Source: an uncultured Planctomycetaceae bacterium (GTDB taxonomy: Bacteria; Planctomycetota; Planctomycetia; Pirellulales; UBA1268). Taken from it: a DNA stretch of 41,863 nt. Numbering within the stretch: the first letter of the stretch is position 1; the number at the start of each line of letters is the position of its first letter. The notes under the pieces are model-generated. The model was not told where the DNA came from. It made no database searches and saw nothing but the letters and a program-made list of their open reading frames with translations. A program made the translations under genes and the position numbers. Where the stretch lies: contig CAJBCV010000239.1 in NCBI GenBank assembly GCA_903951635.1, positions 1 through 41,863 on the forward strand, given 5' to 3'. Shown in pieces: positions 19,297 to 27,500 of this stretch.

Positions 19297-19613
19297 GATC
19301 TGCCTCCATAAACGCGGGTGGTGTAAAGCCCGTTGCCCTCCGCGGGCAACTCGACGAGCCGTCCATTGCCATTGCCATTGCCATTGCCATTGCCATTGCC
19401 ATTGCCATTGCCATTGCCATTGCCATTGCCATTGCCACGACAGATCCGATCCCAGACCTCTCGGCGGTGAATCGGCGTGGAGGTGTCACCCTGGAATCCG
19501 AGGCGGACCCGGCCCGCCTCGATTCCAAGAATGGTGATCTCGAGGAGGACGGTGAGATCCTCGATCCTCCCGATGACGACGCTCTCGCGGTTCTTTCGAC
19601 TGAGCACGAGCAT
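19293..19613 (-). CDS. csrA: CsrA-family RNA-binding regulator with a (Gly-Asn)12 extension
   Basis: Translation regulator of the CsrA/RsmA family, which binds GGA motifs in mRNA leaders as a dimer. Residues 1-59 are the CsrA fold: MLVLSRKNRESVVIGRIEDL, the VRLGFQGDTSTPIHRREVWD core strand and helix. The typical protein ends near residue 60-75; this one continues with 12 Gly-Asn dipeptides plus Gly (residues 60-84) and then 22 residues (RLVELPAEGNGLYTTRVYGG and two more). The repeat comes from 12 tandem copies of a hexamer. GGAG 10 bases before ATG 19613 is the ribosome-binding site. DUF2294 gene C lies 43 bases upstream and gene B overlaps downstream. Confidence 0.9.
   Translation of the reverse strand: MLVLSRKNRESVVIGRIEDLTVLLEITILGIEAGRVRLGFQGDTSTPIHRREVWDRICRGNGNGNGNGNGNGNGNGNGNGNGNGRLVELPAEGNGLYTTRVYGGRS
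19363..19434. repeat. Hexanucleotide microsatellite, 12 copies of CCATTG
   Basis: Twelve perfect, uninterrupted copies (72 bases) lie inside csrA. Read on the minus strand in the csrA frame, each unit gives Gly-Asn. Because the unit is six bases, copy-number changes would lengthen or shorten the linker without a frameshift. The perfect identity suggests recent expansion by slippage. Confidence 0.97.
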
Positions 19614-19656
19614 GCTAAAGACTCCGGTTGTGGGGAGGGTCCTTCCCGAACAGTTC

Positions 19657-20136
19657 TTACAGACGAACGGATCCGTTGCCGTTGGCGCACTCGGCGTGTT
19701 GATGGTGGTTGACCGGGACTCCCAGGCCGGGGACGCTTTTTCCCAGCACGAACAGGTCGACCGAGGGCTGGGTGCTGAACGTCTTCAGCACCATGCAGCT
19801 GTCGGTATCGACGTGGGCCACGGCCCCGCGGAGCATCACGCCGGTAGCCCTCCGCACGTGGGCGCGAAGTGACGGGAGAGAGCTCTCGAACAGGAATCGA
19901 TGGAACTCCTCCACACGCTGCCGGCCATCGCCAGCCGCCGCCAGCCTTCGTTCCACGGCGTCGAAATCCTCGTGGAGGTGAACCACCATCCACTCCTCGG
20001 AAGCGACGACGCTCACGCTTCGCGGAATGCGATGCAGGAGCATGTTCTCGAACGTACCGGTTGCCTGCGCGACCTGGCGTGCGAGACGGTTGAGATCATC
20101 GGAACCAGTGACTCCGGTGAGGCGGTTTGTATTCAT
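19657..20136 (-). CDS. DUF2294-like protein C, upstream of csrA
   Basis: 159 residues, from ATG 20136 behind a strong AAGGAGT ribosome-binding site; an extension of the open frame to 20331 is unsupported. More diverged than A and B but of the same layout: NRLARQVAQATGTFENMLLH, an EWMVVHLHEDFDAVERRLAA segment in the place of the conserved strand-ER motif, LRAHVRRATGVMLRGAVAHV, and a terminal strand region (VDLFVLGKSVPG). It ends ECANGNGSVRL, again Gly-Asn rich. First gene of the C-csrA-B minus-strand unit. Confidence 0.7.
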   Translation of the reverse strand: MNTNRLTGVTGSDDLNRLARQVAQATGTFENMLLHRIPRSVSVVASEEWMVVHLHEDFDAVERRLAAAGDGRQRVEEFHRFLFESSLPSLRAHVRRATGVMLRGAVAHVDTDSCMVLKTFSTQPSVDLFVLGKSVPGLGVPVNHHQHAECANGNGSVRL

Positions 20137-20196
20137 CAGACGGACTCCTTCTCTGTGACGAGCGTGATGGTTGTTTCCAATTCCTGCGACCGAGGA

Positions 20197-20220
20197 GCCG
20201 GCGCCGGCGCGCACCGGTGC
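20197..20220. promoter_or_regulatory. Two adjacent perfect palindromes upstream of DUF2294 gene C
   Basis: GCCGGCGCCGGC (20197-20208) and GCACCGGTGC (20211-20220) lie 60-85 bases upstream of the start of gene C. Paired palindromes at this distance could be operator sites for a dimeric regulator, but GC-rich DNA makes such palindromes more likely by chance. Confidence 0.3.
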
Positions 20221-20284
20221 CGCGGAAATCGAGTCGCTAAAGCCCCCTTTCGGGAGGCCCCCGTGGTGGGGCCGTCCCGAACAG

Positions 20285-20339
20285 AAACAAAAAAAGCCGG
20301 CGGGGAGGCTGGCCAAAAGGCACGCTTCCACGCCGGCTT
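20285..20339 (-). terminator. Rho-independent terminator on the minus strand
   Basis: Reading the minus strand, AAGCCGGCG (20339-20331) pairs perfectly with CGCCGGCTT (20302-20294). The 28-base loop includes a GCC-TTTT-GGC mini-hairpin. The stem is followed by T residues to position 289, then GTTTC. This is the clearest intrinsic terminator in the window. It lies 125 bases after the stop of the small gene at 20464-20796, and it insulates the DUF2294/csrA unit from upstream transcription. Confidence 0.8.
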
Positions 20340-20463
20340 ACGATGCGGTTGACCTGGCTGATGCCGTGTCCGTCGCCCCGTCTTCCGGTCCTGACCTCAA
20401 CGAGGTCAAAACTTCGTGGGCGACATCGCTTCGAGGCATCGGAGCCAATGGCTCCGACGAATC

Positions 20464-20796
20464 TCATCGATCCCTCCCACAAACCTTGGGTGAGGATACG
20501 CGTGGCGGAAGCGAAGTCAAGAAATCGTCGAGGGAATGGTCCGCGATGGTTCGGACGCTGCTTTGGCACGCTGTGTCGAGAGGCGACGACAGGGAGCCGC
20601 GAGACGAGGCGTCGGACACTTCGCGTCGATCGAAGGTGAAGTTCTTCGCGCGATCGGTGGTGCATGACGCCAGAAACGTGATCGCCATCAGCGCGTAGCC
20701 TGTGGCCCAGACGCAGGTTTGCCTGAGAGACTTCGGGGGATCGATCGGCACGGGTTGCTGGGGAGGTGTGTGCTGCCGCGATGGAGACGGGCTCAT
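20464..20796 (-). CDS. Small hypothetical protein with one membrane segment
   Basis: 110 residues from ATG 20796, chosen because CGGAGGATCGCC directly precedes it. The N-terminus is Pro/Ser/Gln-rich (MSPSPSRQHTPPQQPVPIDP), followed by a hydrophobic stretch (VWATGYALMAITFLASCTTD) that could be a transmembrane helix or, given LASC, a late lipobox. The rest is polar. A strong terminator downstream supports a real transcript. No family recognised. Confidence 0.5.
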   Translation of the reverse strand: MSPSPSRQHTPPQQPVPIDPPKSLRQTCVWATGYALMAITFLASCTTDRAKNFTFDRREVSDASSRGSLSSPLDTACQSSVRTIADHSLDDFLTSLPPRVSSPKVCGRDR

Positions 20797-20960
20797 GGCG
20801 ATCCTCCGTTTGATGCCAGCGGACGTGAGCTTTTTCTCGAGCACGGGAGACCGCGACCGCGCGGTGCCGCGTGGGCACCAGGCGGCAGCGGGAATCTCAC
20901 GCGTTTGTTCCTTCTGAACCCTTTTCATCCCACGATCGACGCCGTCCCGGAGAGGACTCT

Positions 20961-20999
20961 TCCCGCCATCGGGAGCGTGCCCGACTCGGTTGGAGTCGG
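20961..20999 (-). terminator. Tandem hairpins after the PEP-CTERM-like gene
   Basis: CCGACTC/GAGTCGG (20981-20987 and 20993-20999, 5-base loop) and TCCCG/CGGGA (20961-20965 and 20970-20974) form two small hairpins 35-75 bases downstream of the stop at 21035. No T run, so only a possible terminator. An additional 10-base inverted repeat (TTGTTCCTTC at 20905-20914, its complement at 21014-21023) brackets them. Confidence 0.35.
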
Positions 21000-21034
21000 C
21001 CGCTGCCTCGGATGAAGGAACAAGCACAGGGCGC

Positions 21035-21790
21035 TCATTGGATGTGACGGAGCCGCCGGTTGCGTTGCCGACCCGACACCATCAAGGCTGCCGCGGTCGA
21101 GCCAAGAGCCACCACGGCCGATGGGAGCGGGGCTGGGACCGCGACCGCGGTCGAAGGTCCCTTGGGCTCGTACGGAGAGCGTCCCGGTCCCAGGGGGAAT
21201 GTCTGAATCGTGACGACGTTCCGGCCGGGGTAGAGGTGGGAAGCGATGGATGTCGCGTTGTTGTAGGTTTCGGCGAAGGTGGTAATCGTCGGCAACGGTC
21301 GGGACGACGTGGGATCGATGCCGAGAAAGGGACCGACGACGGCGTGGCCAGCCGCGTCGAAGATGTCGAGGGCAATTCGCTTGCAGGCTTCTTCCCTGGT
21401 GTCGTCGAAGAGGGCTGCTCTCCCCGCCCGCCTTTCGACGAGGTCGAGGTCGAGGTCGAGCGACATGGCCGCCGGGGATGCCCCGATGTCGTGCTCCACG
21501 AGTGCGGCGGGAAGCGAGTGGGACGCGTCCGCTTGGAGGGGGCTGAGCTCGCTGGCGTTGCCAATGCCGGTACGGATCGCCGCGATCGCCACATCCGTGC
21601 TCATTCTCACCGAGAAGCCCATCGGGTCGCCGCTGATGGTGGCGGTCGAGCCTGGGGCGACGGCCAATGACACGCCGAAGTGCTTCCGCTCGGCGAACGC
21701 GTCGGGCGCGGCGCGGGCCGGGGAGGCGAGCGACACGAGCATCGACGCCGCCACGAAGGGCGCGGCTGGGATCCAAGCCACGGTGCGCAT
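21035..21790 (-). CDS. PEP-CTERM-like exported protein
   Basis: 251 residues from ATG 21790, which gives a clear signal peptide (RTVAWIPAAPFVAASMLVSL, then ASPARA with an AxA cleavage site). The C-terminus has the PEP-CTERM layout: VPAPLP, a hydrophobic segment (SAVVALGSTAAALMVSG), then a basic end (RQRNRRLRHIQ). Proteins of this kind are sorted by an exosortase and anchored or released at the surface. The middle is not a recognised domain and has an LDLDLDLVERR stretch and a TTFAETYNNATSIASHLYPG segment. Function unknown; surface or matrix protein is the likely role. Confidence 0.7.
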   Translation of the reverse strand: MRTVAWIPAAPFVAASMLVSLASPARAAPDAFAERKHFGVSLAVAPGSTATISGDPMGFSVRMSTDVAIAAIRTGIGNASELSPLQADASHSLPAALVEHDIGASPAAMSLDLDLDLVERRAGRAALFDDTREEACKRIALDIFDAAGHAVVGPFLGIDPTSSRPLPTITTFAETYNNATSIASHLYPGRNVVTIQTFPLGPGRSPYEPKGPSTAVAVPAPLPSAVVALGSTAAALMVSGRQRNRRLRHIQ

Positions 21791-22176
21791 GGGAAAACCT
21801 CGTGGAAATGGGGAGAAAAGGAGACGAAGACACCGTCGCCCTGCCTGGCGCGCGGGATCCGTGGACACGCCGTCTGGCGTGCCCCCCGCTGCGACCCACG
21901 TCCCACCCAGCGCCCCCAAGCGGGAGCACTCGGCGCCTCGTCGGTCAAGAAGAAGCGGGTCCGCCCCAGGTCATGGGGCGTTTGAAACGTCCACCACCCG
22001 TCGGGTAGGTGACGTCGTACAACTCCGCTCGAGTGAACCCTTCGCGCAACTCGACTTTCCGGCAAACACAAAGCAAGAAGCCGCCGGATTGACGACGTCT
22101 TCCACGCCAGACACGTTGGCCCCGCCGGGGGGCTCGGCCGCTGCACCCGGCGCTGCGGCAGGCTTCCCTGAGCCGG
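21791..22176. other. 386-base gap between the PEP-CTERM-like gene and the methyltransferase gene
   Basis: Several frames are open here because of the base composition, but none has a ribosome-binding site together with family-like sequence. The segment should contain the promoter of the PEP-CTERM-like gene. Nothing else can be supported. Confidence 0.4.
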
Positions 22177-22995
22177 CTACGCGCTTCCCCGGGCCCGGTA
22201 GACGAGCTGTGTAAAGGCGCCGTGGGGGTCGTCGTGGATGACAAGGAGATGCTCGAGGCCGCGCCGGAGGCGGGCTTCGTCGTAGCCCATGGCGACGAAC
22301 TCCGGGATCGCCGGTTCGATGTAGTCGGCGGTGTAGCGCGTGTGGCGGGCGAGCGAGTCGTCGCCGGAGCCGACGAAGAAGTGGGCGCCGACGAGCCGGT
22401 TGCTCACGCCTGTGAATCCGGCTTCCACCAGGAGCGGCCCGAGACGGCGACCGGCGTGGGCCTCGCCGTGAGACTGGAAGTGGCGGAACATCGCCTCCTC
22501 GAGATACTCCCAGTCGGCGTTCTCCGGCCAGACGTGATACGACTCGTATTCGGTCTCGTTGATCGTGATCGTGCCGCCGGGCTTCAAGACGCGGCGGATC
22601 TCGCGGAGGATCGGCTCGATCCCCTGCACGTGCTCCACGAACCACATCAGATAGGCATGGTCGAAGTGCCGATCGGGCCAGGGGAGACGGTTGGCATCGC
22701 CGACCCGGAGGTCGGCCGCGGGGACGCCGAACGCCGCCAGGTGCGCCGTGGCCGCTTCGATCTGCTTCGGCTCGCGGTCGATCCCGGCGAGGTTCAGCCC
22801 CGGGAAGGCGCTGGCGATCACGCCGAGGACGGCCCCTGCCCCGCACCCGACGTCGAGGAGCCGCTCGCCCGCCCGATAGGGCAGATCAGGGAGGATGAGT
22901 CGCTCCCGCCAGTATTCGGCCTGCTCGACGAGTCGGGCCTGCTCCTCAGGGGAATAGCCGTGGAGATACCGTGGGAGGGGGGCCGAGTCGTCCAT
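22177..22995 (-). CDS. Class I SAM-dependent methyltransferase
   Basis: 272 residues. ATG 22995 is used, with GAGGATG upstream, rather than the longer frame to 23085. Rossmann-fold methyltransferase: motif I ERLLDVGCGAGAVLGVIA near residue 45, the acidic end of the second strand LAGIDREPKQIEAA, then VGDANRLPWPDRHFDHAYLM, and EIRRVLKPGGTITINETEYE. The C-terminal part (GEAHAGRRLGPLLVEAGF) is typical of UbiE/Methyltransf_11 proteins. The substrate cannot be told from sequence. It stands alone, divergent from the following membrane-protein gene. Confidence 0.88.
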   Translation of the reverse strand: MDDSAPLPRYLHGYSPEEQARLVEQAEYWRERLILPDLPYRAGERLLDVGCGAGAVLGVIASAFPGLNLAGIDREPKQIEAATAHLAAFGVPAADLRVGDANRLPWPDRHFDHAYLMWFVEHVQGIEPILREIRRVLKPGGTITINETEYESYHVWPENADWEYLEEAMFRHFQSHGEAHAGRRLGPLLVEAGFTGVSNRLVGAHFFVGSGDDSLARHTRYTADYIEPAIPEFVAMGYDEARLRRGLEHLLVIHDDPHGAFTQLVYRARGSA

Positions 22996-23245
22996 CGGAG
23001 CATCCTCGAGAAACGGGGAACGAGAAACTGGAGAAAGGGGGGCTTCCGGTGGCCAGCGATCCCGCGGGGGATCGGCGCCGCCCAAAAAACCTCCCAGACG
23101 TATACTCCGGCCGCAATGGGGACTCCCGCGCCCCGGCCTCGGTCACATCGGCCTTCGCCAATCCGGCAGCGGACATGGTTCCCGCCCACTCGCTTTTGCT
23201 GTCCCCACTTCGTCCCCACTTCTTCCCCTGAGGGCACCCAGTCAC

Positions 23246-24472
23246 ATGTCGGGAATCCCGGGCACATCCATCTCCACGGATCCGTCAAACATCCCTACCG
23301 CTGGTCGCGATGCGATCCAGGGGGACGGGATCATCCACGAGATCCAGTGGAGCGACGCCCTCCCTTGGTGGCTCCTCTTCCGGGCCGCCGGGGCTGCCTT
23401 CTCGTCGGCCGTTATTCTTCTCGCTGCCCTCGGGGCACTCTCCGTGTGGGGAGGCTGGTCGATCGCCGACCGGCTCGGCATCCCGGCCGCGGTCGAGGTC
23501 GTCGAGCCGGCCGACTTGGCCAGCCAGGATGCCTCTCCCGGGGGCGAGTCCCAAGCTCAGTCCGGGAGCGGGCTCCCCCTGCCGAATCTCGCGCCGATCG
23601 TCGCCTTCGCCCGGCCGTTGCCGCAGCCGGCGGCCGATCTTCTCCGCCTTGTGGCGGTCCCTTTCAACCCGGCTGCCGGACTGGGCCAGATGCTCGGGGC
23701 GCTCGCCCGGATCGGCTGGTTTGTCGCCGTCTGGTCGATCTTCGGCACCGCCATCGCCCGCCATGTCGCCCTCAAACTCGCTGACGAGGAGGTGCCCGGA
23801 TTCACTTCCGCGCTGTGGTACGGGAGTCAGAAGTGGCTCTCGGCCTTCAACTCGGTCGCCTTCGTCCTTCTCGGGATCGTCGCCCTGAGCCTCCCTGGCG
23901 CCGCCCTCGGGCTGCTGATGCGCACCGACGTCGGCCTGGCGATCGCTGGCGTCGTTTGGCCGCTGGTCCTCGTCGGCGCGATCGTGCTGGCGATCCTCGC
24001 CATCGGCGTCGTCGCCGGGTGGCCCCTCATGGTGGGGGGCGTGGGGGTGGAGCGGGGCGACAGCTTCCAGGCCATCTCGACCGCCTTTTCTTATCTCTAC
24101 CAGCGTCCCCTCCACTACATCTTCTATCTCCTCGTCGCCCTCGCCGTGGCCCTTCCGGCCTTGGCCGCCGCCGAACTGTTCGCCACCGCCACGACCAATC
24201 TGGCCCTCTGGGCGACGAGCCTCGGCATGGGGCATGCCAGGACAGCCGAGGTTCTCGCCGGCCTGGAGTCGGTCCGGCATGGGGGGGGCGGGTCGTTTGG
24301 GATCACGGCTCTGGGGTTCTGGTCGCGGGTCGTCGGGGCGATCGTGGGTTCGTTCGGATGGGGCTATTTTTGGGCCATTGCCACCGCTGCCTACCTCCTC
24401 CTCCGGCGGGACGTCGACGGCACCGAACTCGATGAAGTCGTCGTCGAGGAGCTTCCCGGCGAGGCTGGGTGA
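23246..24472 (+). CDS. Integral membrane protein, planctomycete hypothetical
   Basis: 408 residues with about six hydrophobic helices: LLFRAAGAAFSSAVILLAAL near residue 40, IGWFVAVWSIFGTAIARHVA near 155, two in the AFVLLGIVALSLPGA to AGVVWPLVLVGAIVLAILAI region, YIFYLLVALAVALPALAAAE, and a last one (GSFGWGYFWAIATAAYLLL) before a short acidic tail. A Gly/Ser/Pro-rich, possibly periplasmic loop follows helix 1. No catalytic motif seen. Resembles uncharacterised planctomycete membrane proteins. ATG 23246; the ribosome-binding site is weak. Confidence 0.75.
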   Translation: MSGIPGTSISTDPSNIPTAGRDAIQGDGIIHEIQWSDALPWWLLFRAAGAAFSSAVILLAALGALSVWGGWSIADRLGIPAAVEVVEPADLASQDASPGGESQAQSGSGLPLPNLAPIVAFARPLPQPAADLLRLVAVPFNPAAGLGQMLGALARIGWFVAVWSIFGTAIARHVALKLADEEVPGFTSALWYGSQKWLSAFNSVAFVLLGIVALSLPGAALGLLMRTDVGLAIAGVVWPLVLVGAIVLAILAIGVVAGWPLMVGGVGVERGDSFQAISTAFSYLYQRPLHYIFYLLVALAVALPALAAAELFATATTNLALWATSLGMGHARTAEVLAGLESVRHGGGGSFGITALGFWSRVVGAIVGSFGWGYFWAIATAAYLLLRRDVDGTELDEVVVEELPGEAG

Positions 24473-24561
24473 ATCGACCAGCCTTGAAGTATGATGGGAC
24501 TCCGCGGGGGGAGAGGCGGTTTGTCTTGCTGCGCCCCCCCTCCCCCGCTTTGGGAGTCACC

Positions 24562-27500
24562 ATGATCATGTCGAGCCGTCCCGTTGCCGCTGCCTGCCGC
24601 CTCCTTTGGGCTGTTCTGCCCGGGCTCCTCGTCGTCCTGCCGGGCGGGTGGGCTGCCGCCGCTGACGCTCCGGTCGACGGGCCGGTCAGCTATCACAAGC
24701 AGATCCGCCCCCTTTTCCAGGCTACGTGCCAGGGCTGTCACCAGCCGGCCAAGGCCCAGGGGGCGTTCGTGATGACCGACGTGGCCCGGATGTTCGCCGC
24801 CGGGGATTCCGGGATGGCGGGGATCGTTCCCTCCAAGCCGGAGGAGAGCCGGCTCCTCGAGGTGATCACCCCCGGGCCCGATGGCGTCGCCGAGATGCCG
24901 AAGCAGGGGAAGCCGCTATCGGCAGCCGAGGTGGCGCTTGTGCGCCGCTGGATCAGCGAAGGTGCCCAGGACGACACCCCCCCTTCCGCCGCCCAACGCG
25001 TCGATGCCGACCATCCCCCCGTCTACTCCCGCCAGCCGGTGATCACCTCGCTCGACGTCTCCCCCGACGGCCGCCTCTTGGCGGTGTCGGGCTTCCATGA
25101 AGTCCTCCTCTACGACGTGGCCGGAGCCGAGGTTCCCGCCGCTCCCGTCCGCCGCCTTGTCGGCCTCTCCGAGCGGATCCAGCGCGTCCGTTTCTCCCCC
25201 GATGGCACGCAGGTGGCGGTCACCGGCGGCAACCCCGGCCGGATGGGGGAAGTTCAGGTTTGGAGCGTCGCCGACGGGACGCTGCTGCGCTCCCATCCGG
25301 TCACTTTCGACACCGTCTTCGGCGGTTCTTGGTCCCCCGATGGCAAGCTGATCGCGTTCGGCTGCACCGACAACTCCGTCCGCGCGATCGACGTCGCCAC
25401 TGGCGAACAAGTCCTCTATCAGGGCGCCCATGAAGACTGGGCCCTCGACACCGTTTTTGCGCCGAAGGGGGATCATGTCATCTCCGTCGGCCGCGACATG
25501 TCGACGAAGCTCACGGAACTCGCGACGCAGCGGTTCATCGACAACATCACGTCGATCACCCCCGGCGCCCTCCGTGGCGGGCTCTCGGCCCTCGATCGCC
25601 ATCCGATGCTCGATCAGATCGTCGTCGCCGGTGCCGACGGCACGCCGCGCGTCTACCGCATTCATCGCCACGCCACGCGCGTCATCGGCGACGATGCCAA
25701 TCTCATCTTCCCCCTCTTTCCTCTGCCGGGGCGGGTGTTCGGCGTCCGCTTCTCCCCTGACGGGAAGCGGGTGGCCGCGGTCTCGAGCCTCGATGGCCAC
25801 GGCGAACTGGTGATCGCCAGCTACGACTACGACGCCGACGTGCCGAAGCCGGTTCTCGATGTGATGGCGAAGGTGCCTGGGGATGCCAACCGCCAGGGGA
25901 GCCAGCGCTCGGCCGAGGATTGGAAGACCCTCGACGAGTACCGGGCCACCGGCACCCGCGAGGTGGCCCGCGTCAGCCTTCCGGAGGCGGGAGCCTATGC
26001 CGTCGCCTTCCAGCCCGGCGCCAATGGACAAGCAGCAGCCGTCGTCGTCGGCGGTGCCGATGGGCTCGTGCGCTTCTTCGATGCCTCGAGTGGCGCTCCG
26101 CTGCGTAGCTTTCCGGTGGCCAAGATCGACCAGGCTGCCGCGGCCCGCGCTTCCCTCCCCCTCCCATGGCCGATCGAGGCCTCGCTCGAGCCGGAGCTGC
26201 CCCCGCCGAGCGTCACCGGGATCACCGTCGAGCCGGCTTCGATCAGCCTCGACGGGCCGTTTGCCGCCACCCAGATCGTCGTCACCGGGCAGGTGGCCGG
26301 CGGCGGCTCGATCGACCTGACGCGGAGCGTTCGGTTTGAAGGGGCGGGCGAGGCGATCTCCGCCACGACCCTCGTGTCGGTGGGCCCCGGCGGGCTTGTC
26401 CGTCCGCTTGCCGATGGCACGGCCACCCTGCGGATCGCTCATGGCGAGCCGGGCAGCCCGGGGCTGGTGATGAAGGAGATCCCGGTGGCGGTGGCGGGCT
26501 CGAAAAACATCCCCGAAGTCGACTTCGTCCGCGACGTCAATCCGCTCCTGGCCAAGATGGGCTGTAACCAGGGCACCTGCCACGGGGCAGCGAAGGGGAA
26601 GAACGGCTTCAAGCTCTCCCTCCGCGGCTACGACCCGATCTTCGATGTCCGTGCGCTCACCGACGATCACGGCGCCCGCCGCGTGAATCTCGCCAGCCCC
26701 GACGACAGCCTCATGCTCCTGAAATGCGCGGCGGCGGTGCCCCACGCCGGTGGCCAACTCGCCCGCCCCGATGATCCTGCCTACCAGGTCGTTCGCCGCT
26801 GGATCGAGCAGGGGGCGAAGCTCGAACTCACGACGCCGCGGGTCACCGGGATCACCGTCTTTCCGACCTCGGCCGTGATCGAGACGCCGGGCCGCCGGCA
26901 GCAGTTCCGGGTCGTCGCGAGCTTCGCCGACGGCCGGACGCGCGACGTCACCCGCGAGGCCTTCCTCGAAAGTGGCAACGGCGAAGTGGCCACCGCCGAC
27001 CGGCAGGGGCTCGTCACCGCCGTCCGCCGCGGTGAGGCGCCGATCCTCGTCCGCTACGAAGGTTCTTACGCTGCCGTGACGCTCACCGTGATGGGGGATC
27101 GCTCCGGATTTCAGTGGGCGCAGCCCGAGGCCTGGGGGCCGATCGACACCCTCGTCGCCGGCAAGTGGGAGGCGATGAAGATCGAGCCGTCGCAGGTCTG
27201 CAGCGACGACGAGTTTCTCCGCCGCATCGCGCTCGACCTCACCGGCATGCCCCCCTCGGCGGCCGAGGTGAAGCGCTTCCTCACCGATTCCCGTGACACG
27301 CGGATCAAGCGCGCGGAGGTCGTGGCCCGGCTCGTCGGCAGTGAGGCGTTCATCGAGCACTGGACGAACAAGTGGTCTGATCTCCTCCAGGTGAACCCGA
27401 AGTTCCTCGGGGACGAGGGATCGAAGGGCCTGCGGAATTGGATCCGGGGGAACGTGGCCGCCAACACCCCCTACAACCAGTTCGCCCGCGAGATCCTCAC

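Noticed and set aside
19363..19434. Tandem repeat considered as a CRISPR array
   Set aside because: A continuous 6-base microsatellite with no spacers, inside csrA.
21945..22244. Minus-strand frame ending in FTRAELYDVTYPTGGGRF
   Set aside because: Looks superficially protein-like but overlaps the methyltransferase gene end and has no start signal or known family.
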